Positions 8,452 through 17,589 of a stretch of 24,130 bases of DNA are shown here, piece by piece (the first letter of the stretch is position 1; every line of letters starts with the position of its first letter). The position numbers and the translations under genes were made by a program. Source of the DNA: Sphaerosporella brunnea (Eukaryota > Ascomycota > Pezizomycetes > Pezizales > Pyronemataceae). The DNA lies in contig VXIS01000500.1 in the NCBI GenBank assembly GCA_008704415.1, forward strand, positions 1-24,130, written 5' to 3'. The notes beneath the pieces were generated by a model. That model searched no databases and had not been told where the DNA came from. It saw only the letters and a list, made by a program, of their open reading frames with translations.

Positions 8452-11427
8452 ATGCAAGGAACAGCACCAGCACCAGAGGCAGCAGAGGCACCAGAGGCAC
8501 CAGAGGCGGTAGAGGCAGCAGAGGCACCACAAGCCCTGCCTCGGGATCTTGAGATAAGGAAGAAACTAGACGGACTATTCAAATTCTCATGGCCTGAAAA
8601 GGGCACAACATCGGCAGGAAAACAAATTTCCGAACACTTTATCTACGGGACACTTGCACCTCCATCAACTCAACCCCAATCGAGTCAACCCCAATCGAGT
8701 CAATCCCAATCGAGTCAATCCCAATCGAGTCAACCCCAATCGAGTCAATCCCAATCGAATCAACCCCAATCGAGTCAACCCCAATCGAGTCAATCCCAAT
8801 CGAGTCAACCCCAATCGAGTCAACCCCGATCGAGTCAATCCCAATCGAGTCAGCCCCAATCGAGTCAACCCGAGCCCCTTGTTAAATTCTACACATTGTC
8901 TTTGTGCCACTCAGGGGGAGAGAAAGACAGAGCCGAGTCGACCACAGCCGGCCCGGCTTATCTTAGGATCGCTGCCAAAGTAGAGCTACAGACACGGCGA
9001 CAGGCGGGTAGGACCACCCAGGTGGTCCCGAATGCACCCGATCGGTCTCAGATAGCTGAAGCCAGCAAAGAAATTGATCAAGAAAGTGATCAGGCGAAGT
9101 CCGTGCTGGTCATGTATGTCTTCCGGGATGCTCTGTAATCCAGCACAGGTGCTGATCGTGTCGAATAGAGAATTGACAGGAGGGAGCGCTCAAGGAAAGG
9201 TTTGAAGTGGAAAATAGTGAGATTAATGGGAACTGCACTGACATTTGCCAGACTTTCTTTGCAAACGAAGGATTTAGTCATAAGGAGCTGATCGAGATAC
9301 CCGCCTTATCGAACGCTCCCTTAGAAAATGGAATTTTTCTGACGGGGAACTTCAGCCAAGAGAGGCACTCGGAACACTTAACGATATTCCTTCGAGTCCC
9401 CTATATTGGCTGGAAAAAACAAGTAACTGCGAATTCCGGAGCAACATCTGCAGGCAACACCAACAGTTGGAGCCTCATGGAATACAGGCAGTATCTGCAC
9501 AATTTAGAGCCTCCGATAGGGCTCGTGCTTACAGACCAAGCGATGGTAGTCCACCAAGCATGGTTTGTTACAGTTGACATGGGTAAGCAGCCACACGATG
9601 CATCGCAAACCCTGAATACGTATACTGATATCAAGCCGGGTCTTTGCAGCTGCTATTGTGGCGTCCCGCCTGATTAGTGACGATAACGACGATCCAATAG
9701 TGTTCCCCTACCAGGAAAGAGAGGGTATATTTCATGTTTTGGTGCATCTGGTTGGCGAGACCTTTCGCGCATCGGATAAAAAGATTTGTGCCCGCTTTAA
9801 CTCGATTACAGCATGCTATGTTAGTATCCACCATTGTTTTTCGAGAATGACCACCTTCTGAGAGCGGAAATAGGAAGACGGAACACACCTTGGGGATGGT
9901 TTCGATCGAGGAAACATCATGAAGGATTCGTTGGAGATTAGCACTGCCAAGATGGTCCTGGAAAGTCAAGTGTCTATTCTCCAAGACTTGAAAATGATCT
10001 TTATGCAAGCCAGGTCGGAGAGATACTTACCCAAGCTTAGAGATCGAACAAGGGATGTTTCTCCCGAGGGTTCTCCCGACGATGCACCGGCGTATTCCGA
10101 CTCGGATATCGACATAAACAGCACTGTTGCCCGGAACACCATGATGTCGATACCTGTGCTCTCCACGTTTCCTATGGAGAAACAGCGTTTGTATACGGTT
10201 GCGACTCTGGACGCCTTGATTCATCAGAGGAAAGCGTTGAGTGCCAAGTGTGAGCGGACCTTGAATATCATAAGAACGGCGGTAAATTTGCACCATAATC
10301 TCAGCGGAATAGTGGTACTGACTTCCCTTACAGAAACAATCCGCGGAAATTGCTCCACATTCTACGGAAGTTCGAGAAGGGCTCAATACTCAGAGCAGTC
10401 TGCTGGCTGAGCTCAACGATGGGATCTTGTGGCAAGGGAAAACAATATCGATTTTCACGTGCATCAGCATAGTGTTCCTTCCCCTGGGGTTTTTCAGTCA
10501 AGTGAGTCACCTGTAGCTCGTAAGCTCTGCATAATTTATCACTTTGCAGTGGTTGACATGCGGTAGTATTTTGCGTTGAACTTCGAGGACACAGCGGGCA
10601 CGGCGGGCACGGGGGGCACACCAACATTCAACAGATTCTGGCTGATCACAGGAAGCACTACCGCAAGTATCGCCTTTATAATGCTCTGCTTCTTGATAGA
10701 TAGCCGTTACCCATTTCGCCAATTCCTACGAGGCCTGTTCACTCTCCAACCGAACTGTCCAACCACGATGGTCTGGCCTCTGCGCAAGCAGGTTGCTCAA
10801 GAGCAGCGACACTACCTGAAAAGGCTTCCAAAATACTACATGGAAGTAATCACTGCAGCAGAGGCCAATCAGAAACGTTTCCTAGAGGCCCCGACGATCG
10901 ATACGCCACTCACGCGGACTTCCTCCTCGGACGTGAAATTGAAGACTTGCACTCGCGACGGCACGAAGGCTGTGGTGCGTTACGACGATGCGAGTGGTAA
11001 AATCTTCTTTGACCAAATCGATCGTTATGATTACTTGTACCGCGTCAGCGTGGGTGGTGCAAATGACGCAGGCAACCATCACCTGTACTGGAAGAAGACG
11101 AGGAGCGAGCACGAAGAAACCATATATCGGTATAGACCTCGATTTACGTTGAAAGCCACATCAACTGCCAGTGCGTCACCAAACCCGTACACACCGACAG
11201 AGCTGGAGTATCTGCAATGGAGCTATCCAACCCATGGATCGATTATGGATGATCAACCGCAAAACCCTTGGACGTGCCCATGGTGGCATCATGAGAGCCA
11301 GGGAGTTTCCACGGTGAGCGACTTCATCAAGCTCACAACGGAGCTCGCCGTCCCAGCTGCGACGCAAGCAACAACCACGGAGCAAGCACCAACTTGCAGA
11401 CTGCGGCTGGCGCCGGTGGTACAATGA
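8452..11427 (+). CDS. CorA-like membrane protein with QPQSS repeat, multi-exon accessory gene
   Basis: Proposed exons: A 8452 to about 9113, B 9180-9582, C 9650-9819, D 9874-10281, E 10334-10501, F 10567-11427. Introns B/C to E/F are 52-67 nt, GT..AG and fully in phase. The B/C and D/E introns have clear TACTGA branch sites. The N-terminus is A/E/P-rich, then carries 13 QPQSS/QSQSS units. The middle, exons B-D, is soluble and predicted partly helical. Exons E-F hold two hydrophobic helices, ISIFTCISIVFLPLGFF and FWLITGSTTASIAFIM, joined by YFALN. This resembles the C-terminal CorA-like hairpin of many fungal accessory proteins, where CorA transporters have GMN. A 230-residue cytosolic tail follows. 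Ion transport is not implied, because the GMN motif is absent. The A/B junction is unresolved: the best donor (GTATGT, 9114) and acceptor (ending 9179) are out of phase. Function unknown. Confidence 0.7.
8671..8865 (+). repeat. Minisatellite, 13 copies of a 15-bp unit coding QPQSS/QSQSS
   Basis: The unit CAACCCCAATCGAGT repeats 13 times without gaps, varying mainly by C/T at one position (Pro or Ser codon), with single variants coding QSQSN and QPRSS. Because 15 is a multiple of 3, copy-number change would keep the reading frame. A shorter GCACCAGAG-type repeat (A/E/P-rich) lies just upstream at about 8461-8531. Confidence 0.95.
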
Positions 11428-11618
11428 TTGAGATGGAAAAATTTGGTACTATAAGCCGGGTTTTTTAATCCTTGAATTCTTTCATGCATTTTTCCTTCTT
11501 CTTCTTCTTCTTCGGCTTCTTCTGTTTTTTGCTTTGTGATTTGATCATACTGGAGTAGAGGGAATTAGCCTCAGGACACAGTGATGTAAAGGCAGCAAGA
11601 TGGAAACCCCCGGATTTA

Positions 11619-11696
11619 GGAAGGGCGGGAAGAGGGAAGGGCGGGAAGAGGGAAGGACGGAAAGAGGGAAGGACGGAAAGAGGGAAGGACGGAAAG
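11619..11696 (+). repeat. Purine-rich minisatellite, about five copies of a 16-bp unit
   Basis: The units GGAAGGGCGGGAAGAG (two copies) and GGAAGGACGGAAAGAG (two copies, then a partial fifth) are adjacent from 11619. One strand is almost purely G/A, so the tract could adopt unusual secondary structure. It is non-coding as far as I can see. Confidence 0.9.
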
Positions 11697-13059
11697 GGCG
11701 GAAGGATATGCATATATGTATTCGTTTGGAGATTTATAATTCGATGGAGGATACCATGTATGCGTGTCATGTATGCGTGTCATGGTGACTATAGGTTGCA
11801 AGCGGGCTGTGCCATAGTCACTGTTTTGACCCGGAGGCAAAATAAGACCTAATTTCATCCGTCTTCAAGAGATCGCACGCCTGGAAAGGCGTTGACTGTT
11901 CCTTTGAGTCTTGTTCTGTAGCCTTCAATCTCCACCGCTAGCTGCTTCCTCATCCATTATCCCGACCTCTCCCCGACCTGAGCGCCTGGGCTTTGGTGTT
12001 CGTTGCCCTGACTAATTTGAACAGTGGTTTTTCATGCTCATTGCCCTGTTTCTGCGATGTAGGTATGTTTTCTATCCTCCTGGTTATCCGGTTAGTCAAG
12101 CTGTGGCCGGCTAAAAACCTCCATCGATGTGTAATCGTATGTATTATAGCGATAAACGAGGATTCACCTTAGTAAGAAGCATGATACGGGGCTCATAAGA
12201 GCATGATTGCGCCATAATGAGTTTTAGTGAATAATAACCGCCGTTCTAAGTGCGGCATCACATGACTCACTCGTCAAAACATCGTGCACATTCAAAACAC
12301 CGGTTTTCCTCACATGAAATGATTGTTACCGAAGTCGAATGACATCGAGTGATATTGGGTGTTTGGGTTGATTGGTTGTTATATTATATTCACTCATCGG
12401 CGGTGCGATATGGTATTGAATGCTATGCTAGAGAGCTGTTTTGTGGCAATTTGGAGCTTTACTATACTCTGGAACGTCGTTAAAGTGGTGGTGACCACGC
12501 CATTCAAGAGCAGCTGCGCATTGGGCACAGCCTCAATGATCTCGCAAACCCGACGGCTGGTCGGACGGCGCTTCCGATCTCTAGCTCTGCAGGCACAGCT
12601 CAGAATGTGTTCCGAAAACCCTAGAGTACATAGTCACCGTGGTTGTTATGAGGCTGGTATTTCAGATACACTATGGAGGGAGCTTGCCAGCTCCAGCCGG
12701 CGGGTTATATCACTCGGTCCGGTCGGGAGCACGATGCTAGAGACCGGACTTTGCAACTGCAGGAACCCCAAAACTACTCTGGGGATAGCAATGATGCTCG
12801 ATGTGACGTCCCAACAGTTTATCGGGGTCGTGGGTTCTGGGGAATGTATGGTTTGCGCCGCCGATGTTTCCACCGTTTGAGGGCCGCAGATGTTCATCGA
12901 AATGACGATTACTAGGAGGGGGGTGAGGATACTTGGGATTGGGCGCTCGCTTACTCAACGCCGGTGTCGCTGACGCTTCTTCACGATCACGAAGAATACT
13001 TAGTTCTCTGTACGTGCTCACAGCATCACCGTTGCGGCCTTTCCAATCCTTCACCCTCT

Positions 13060-13122
13060 CGCCATGCAGCCAGAGAAGCAATGGAAAAGAAAGCGAAAAA
13101 CAATGTTTCTCAAAGAAGAGGC
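13060..13122 (+). repeat. Diverged repeat block, copy A
   Basis: Contains GCCATGCAGCCAGAGAAGCA and, after about 20 extra bases, CAATGTTTCTCAAAGAAGAGG. Copy B at 14541-14580 has GCCCTGCAGCCGGAGAGCA followed by TTGTTTTTCAAAGAAGAGG. Same orientation, with several substitutions and one indel of about 20-25 bases. Probably remnants of the same dispersed element. Confidence 0.5.
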
Positions 13123-13351
13123 CAAAAATTAAGCACACAACGTGACAACACAAACAAGGCCGCCTCCAACTGGGAAACAGCTGAAGAGGACTCGAGCTGA
13201 CAACACACTGGCATCTTGCAACCACCTCCTCGGGCCCAAGGCTGTCGATTGCGAAGAGTTTAGAGCGTGCTGCCACACCAAACATGCTACTTGTCTCTCG
13301 TGGAATCAACCGAACCACCAGAGCTCACCAAACCAGCGCCTCACTTTGATA

Positions 13352-13539
13352 TGTTGAATAAAAAGAGTGAGGCCACTGATAGGGCGAGGTTGTGGCTGGA
13401 GAAAGCGAAGTGACTTTGGCTGTTGGCGGTGTTGTTGTTGTGGGTAAAGATGAAAGGAAGAGGTTGAGGGAGAAGGGGGTATTTATAGGCGTGAATTAGG
13501 GTTGATTTTGGCCGACAATAGGGCTTCTTTTGGCCGACA
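13352..13539 (-). mobile_element. Candidate solo LTR (188 bp), tentative
   Basis: On the minus strand the segment starts TGTCGGCC and ends TTCAACA, giving TGT..ACA termini as in LTRs. It holds a TATAAATA box about 50 bp in, followed by a long C/T/A-rich leader almost free of G, as in many fungal LTR retrotransposons. A second TGTCGGCC lies 22 bp inside the first. No matching second LTR was found in the window, no target-site duplication is visible, and no polymerase ORF is nearby. The alternative is an ordinary minus-strand gene promoter whose gene I could not find. Confidence 0.3.
13480..13487 (-). promoter_or_regulatory. TATA box TATAAATA
   Basis: Minus-strand CCTATAAATACCCCC followed by a C/T-rich leader is a strong match to a fungal core promoter. 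It belongs either to the candidate LTR around it or to an unrecognised minus-strand transcript. Confidence 0.45.
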
Positions 13540-14540
13540 GGTAGCACTCGGTCTTCTTATTCTCACGAAATTCACTTTTAATTGTAGTTACCACGGTGCG
13601 TCACTCGAGGAAGTTCGCATCCCAACACGAGCGATCACTCGTCGCTCAGTCTTTAGCCAAGGGGCCGAGTATCTTGGAAAAGGTTGCCCCCTTGACCAAG
13701 TATAGCAATTGATAGTCACCGCCAGACGAGCTTTGAAAAACGGAGTGCGCTCTCGTGAAGCGCATAGAAAATCCGCCTAGCTGAGATGTCATACAACCTG
13801 CACGCGACAAACAGCCCGGCTTCTTGTGTAGCCTGCAGGCTTGGCTGGCGATCACGAACACTTCCACCAGTAGCACTGCTGCGCAGCTCCTCGGAGGCCA
13901 TTGCTTCCTCTCAGCCCTCTTCCTTCACTCTCTGTGGGCTCGCCCGCATGGCCCTGTGTGCTCAAAGAATAGGTGTCTGTTCCTGACGATTAGTGTGGGG
14001 TCGAGCTGCAAGATGGCACACCATTCTACACGGCTATAGAACATGGGCCTGGTTATGTGTCGGATGCTCACATCCGTGACACGAATCTTACATCATGAAC
14101 AGCGCCGTCGCCCACCAAAATGCCTGCTGGACTGAGCTGAAACGCCGCCCGCGTATTTCAGTGATTCAAAAGCCTTCGTGAGTCCCCAGATACCCGCCGA
14201 TGAACTCCTGACATTGAAAGGCCCCTCTTTGGGTCATGACGGCTAGTTCGTCTTACCGTGCTATGGGTGCCAACTGGCCGGCACCCCTCCTCCCCCAGCA
14301 ACTGCATTATTTGGCCAGGAGGATGCCCGCTCCCGGTCATTGGTGAGGGTGATTACTTTGGGCTATTATTGGTGGCGATGACCCGGTGCTCCTGGTCCTC
14401 GTGCCCAAGGTTGGAAGCACAATAGAGCATCGCTGAGACCCCGAGGAGGTTGAGTTGAGGTAACGACCTCACAGCTGGTGCATGTACCCACGGCAATCAT
14501 CCTTGCAACTAAGTATTCTTATCCCTCATGCTCGTCTTTT

Positions 14541-14580
14541 CGCCCTGCAGCCGGAGAGCATTGTTTTTCAAAGAAGAGGA
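14541..14580 (+). repeat. Diverged repeat block, copy B
   Basis: Partner of copy A at 13060-13122. It shares the TGCAGCC-GAGA and TTTCTCAAAGAAGAGG-like cores in the same orientation but lacks about 20-25 bases in the middle. Confidence 0.5.
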
Positions 14581-15109
14581 CAGAATTATAGTGCACATTG
14601 CAAGTGCGATGCCAAGCAAGATACAAGATCAGGTATAGTGTTCAGAGATTGGGTAGACTTTCTAGCAATATATATCCAAGGTTGAATATTGGATCTTGAA
14701 CCAAAATCACTCAAAACCACAAGGTTGCGTGTGCCCTACTCTCTAGTAAGTATAAAAATAATCACGAAAGTAAGTACAGAGATGCTTGCGCACCGCCACA
14801 GACTTACCGATCCGAGCCGCCGGGCCGAGAAACAGGGGCACTTAAGCCTCACACTTTTGTAGGCAGCAAGGCTTGTTTTCTGTGACTTACTCAGAGTGGC
14901 TGGGTCTCCAGCCGGCAAATGTCGTTCGGCTTTACTTTATATGGAATGCTTACATTTTCGATTGCTGACTAAGGGCCTCGTGGGGTACCAACTCTAGGTT
15001 CAAACTGTTTGGCCTCACAAAGGTAGCTCCCCGGTAACTATCATATGGTAAAACACCGGTTGCCCGAGCGGACCTACAGTACTTGAGATTAAAGCAATCA
15101 AGATGGCTT

Positions 15110-15154
15110 GAGATAAAATAACCGAGAGAAATCTCTGGTGAGATTTCTTATCTC
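15110..15154 (+). repeat. Imperfect inverted repeat (hairpin)
   Basis: GAAATCTC (15128-15135) and GAGATTTC (15140-15147) pair perfectly around a TGGT loop. An outer pair GAGATAA (15110-15116) and TTATCTC (15148-15154) is separated from the inner stem by an 11-nt bulge on the 5' side. No U tract follows. Confidence 0.7.
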
Positions 15155-15316
15155 CCACACACTCTCGCCCCGCATTACGACGACGTGTGATTTGCCTTCT
15201 CTCCTATGTCAGCTACGAGTTTCCTTAATTTCTCTATGTCCTATTTCCTTTCCGAGACACACCTGGCTGTAGGTCTTTAGGATCTAAGGGCAGTCTGCAT
15301 GTACTCTTTATGTCGT

Positions 15317-15330
15317 GGCCGCAAGCGGCC
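15317..15330 (+). repeat. Short perfect palindrome GGCCGC-AA-GCGGCC
   Basis: Six-base arms with a 2-base centre, about 60 bp upstream of the pseudogene start at 15390. It could be a binding site for a dimeric regulator such as a zinc-cluster factor (CGG half-sites), but that is only inference. Confidence 0.5.
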
Positions 15331-15389
15331 GAATACATTATGATTAAAACAAAAATCTCGCCTCGCATCTTACCAACTCATCAACCACG

Positions 15390-16259
15390 ATGCTACTACG
15401 CGAACTTCCTTTCGAGCTGATCATCATGATTGGGCAATTCGTTGAAGACGAGTATTGAAAAAGCGTAGGGGGAGCATCGATGGAAGCCTGCTGCGACTTC
15501 AATGCCTTCCTCCAAGTCAACCGCGCACTCTACAACGAATACAACGACCCTATGGCTAGCCGCTGCTGCGGAAGGCCAGTGGCGATCAACGCAAGCCATG
15601 TTGCACTATCGAGATGAGTGATGCTACTGGCCTCACGCGGTTCATCAAGAAATGGGGGGCCGGCATCGATTACAATTACCTGCGCGTCGCTAATTACGGC
15701 GATTGCGATATGCCAAGTGTGATGACGGTAGCCGTGCATAACGACAACATTGAAATATCGAAGCGGTTGTTGAAGCACCACGCTGCAAGATCGGCAGAGA
15801 TGGTGCGGCTGTTGCTCGACTACGACGCGAACCCCGATGAGCCCTGCGAAGGCGGTTCAACTCCGCTGCATTGGCACGTCTTTGGGAACGATATCGAGGC
15901 ACTGCGGGAGATGGTGAACAGCGGTGCGACTGCCGATTTGTTAAACAATGTCGCTCGGAACTGGAAAGACGAGTCCCCGCTGTTCAAAATTATGAAACCT
16001 GGAACGAGGTGGACGCCAGTGCAGCCGGCGGTGGAAATATTACTCGAAGCCGGCGCGGACGTCAAGCAGCTGAATGCATTTGGACAGACGCTGCTGCATC
16101 CGGCGGCGGCCGCGGGGAAGAGGGATGTGATTCGCTTGCTGGTGAAATATCTGCCTGAGGAATGCAGTGAATCGGGGCTGGCGCGGTAAGACGCCGTTGA
16201 TGGCGTTTCAAAATTGGGAAAAGCAGGAGGAAAGGGAGGCCATGGAGAGGGTGATGTGA
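15390..16259 (+). pseudogene. Broken F-box-like/ankyrin repeat gene
   Basis: The pieces, in order, resemble a common fungal family. An F-box-like start, MLLRELPFELIIMIGQFVE (15390), is stopped by TGA at 15456. DFNAFLQVNRALYNEYN follows in the same frame (15495). The next piece is TTLWLAAAAEGQWRSTQAML in the +1 frame (from 15544). The +2 frame then runs from about 15620 to 16186 with ankyrin units, including AEMVRLLLDYDANP, GSTPLHWHVFGND, EILLEAGADVKQLN and GQTLLHPAAAAGKRDVIRLL. The last unit returns to frame 0 as WRGKTPLMAFQNW (16179) and ends at TGA 16257-16259. One in-frame stop plus three frame steps, none explained by a convincing intron, mark it as dead. Undetected sequencing indels could account for the frame steps but not the stop. 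Confidence 0.8.
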
Positions 16260-17589
16260 ACCAGCCTAGGTTATGACATAATCGACTCGCACGCAACAAT
16301 GGATTCGTGGCTTTGCTGCTGAGGTTATTGGAGGCGTTCGCGGGCCCTTCGGTCGGGTTGGGCCAGCGCCTTGACTAAGCGAGACAGGACAACACAGCTG
16401 GATGTTCCACGGCTCGGTATCAAGTTCTGTTGAAAACGGAGGTGCCACGAATTTGGGCCGCGGGTTGAACAGCCAATTTATGTGGAGCACACACATACAT
16501 GAAGACGGACACATGTACTGTGGAGTAAACTTCCGATTGGCGAGTCCGAAGCACATGCTCATTGATACATAGGGCTGGCGAGAGTGCGGGGTGTCCGTTC
16601 GTTTGCCATGACAACGACCGCAGAATTGCGAATTGTGCCTGATGTATCGCCAGATAAGCGCGTGCGCAGTGTGCTCGAACATCTCCTCAGACTGACTGTG
16701 ATGTGACCAAGCCACGAAGCTGTTGCGCGAGCGAAGACACGGAATAATAATGCCTGCATGCATATCCCTATGCTATACTTGTCGGCTCTATTTTTACGGC
16801 CGAGATCAGCGAGCTATCTTGGACTTACTGGATGGGCTGACGTCGACGCGTATGCCTGCGGCTCAGCCTCGCTGTTATTGCAGTCCGTTGGCGATCGTCG
16901 ATTACCTACCTCCGTACAAGAGGTATCTCAGAGGTGGAGGCTGTATGTCCAGCAGAGTAGTCCCCGGGGAGCCGTCGTTTCAAGTCTCGAGAGATTGCTA
17001 AGTCGTGGATGTGTAGTTGAACCGGGTCGGCATGACTAATTCCATCTGGGCGATGTGCATCTGCTACGTCGTTGGCTCTGCTCCGGCGAGGGTGTTATGT
17101 CCAACTACCTACTCTACTTCCTATCGGCGCCAATGCTGTCGCGGTACCTCTTGTGCGGTTTCCCGCCAAATACGAGTTGCGGGTAAAAAAACAGGCTTGG
17201 GGTTGTCTGTGCGGTGCAGCTGCAGAAGCCCGAGAATGGTGCAAGCACGGCACAACTGCCATAGCATCTACAGCTCCTGTGTGGGGGAGTGTATTATTGG
17301 CGAAAAAAAAAAACAAAAAAAACAAAGAATGCTCAGCCTCGGCTGAAGTGATCAGCGATGTCAGCCAGGATGGGCACCGACTTCATGCCAGCCCAACTTG
17401 GTACAACGCTTACTTTTTTGCTGCTCGGTGATAGGTGATTCTTGGCTATGCCTGCGCTGTGCTTTTTTTTTCCCACCGGTGTCTGATGCCAAAATCTATA
17501 ACTACTGCTTCCCGCCCGCTGTCAACGTGTTCGAGAGGTTTTCGCAACATCCCCAGAACTGAGCTGCGTTTTTGATTGGAGCAGCAATC
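16260..17589. other. Gene-poor region and ABCA promoter
   Basis: Several ORFs of 60-165 codons on both strands overlap and carry no recognisable domain. A-rich tract at 17303-17324 and T tract at 17463-17472. The region just upstream of 17590 should contain the transporter promoter; no clear TATA box seen. Confidence 0.45.

Larger units (their letters stand above)
11428..13351. other. Gene-poor region downstream of the CorA-like gene
   Basis: A CTT-repeat tract lies at about 11494-11525. A GTATGCGTGTCAT duplication lies near 11759-11783. An A/T-leaning stretch runs at 12120-12380. ORFs of 173 codons (12359-12880, plus) and 193 codons (12737-13318, minus) overlap each other, show no known domain and have no supporting introns. 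If the candidate LTR at 13352-13539 is real, the minus-strand ORF would lie in its former internal region. Confidence 0.4.
13540..15389. other. 1.85-kb decayed intergenic region
   Basis: All ORFs are under 80 codons and lack recognisable motifs. It contains copy B of the diverged repeat (14541-14580), a 14-bp word at 14507-14520 that is the exact inverse of 12992-13005, the hairpin at 15110-15154 and the short palindrome at 15317-15330. The last about 150 bp may include the former promoter of the ankyrin pseudogene. Confidence 0.4.

Noticed and set aside
7846..8532. 228-codon minus-strand ORF
   Set aside because: Its cysteine/leucine/tryptophan-rich start is the reverse of the A/E/P repeat of the gene on the plus strand; the rest has no motif.
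8671..8865. CRISPR-like array
   Set aside because: Units are directly adjacent with no spacers, lie in a coding exon, and the genome is eukaryotic.
8654..8910. ORFs reading NPNRV (plus) and LGLTR (minus) repeats
   Set aside because: Shadows of the 15-bp repeat, which is free of stops in several frames. Only the QPQSS frame continues into the longer open exon.
12737..13318. 193-codon minus-strand ORF downstream of the TATA box
   Set aside because: Well placed for a transcript but no known domain, low-complexity character, and it overlaps the diverged repeat block. Kept only as a note.
13492..13504. TTAGGG word suggesting telomeric sequence
   Set aside because: A single copy only; telomeres need tandem arrays.
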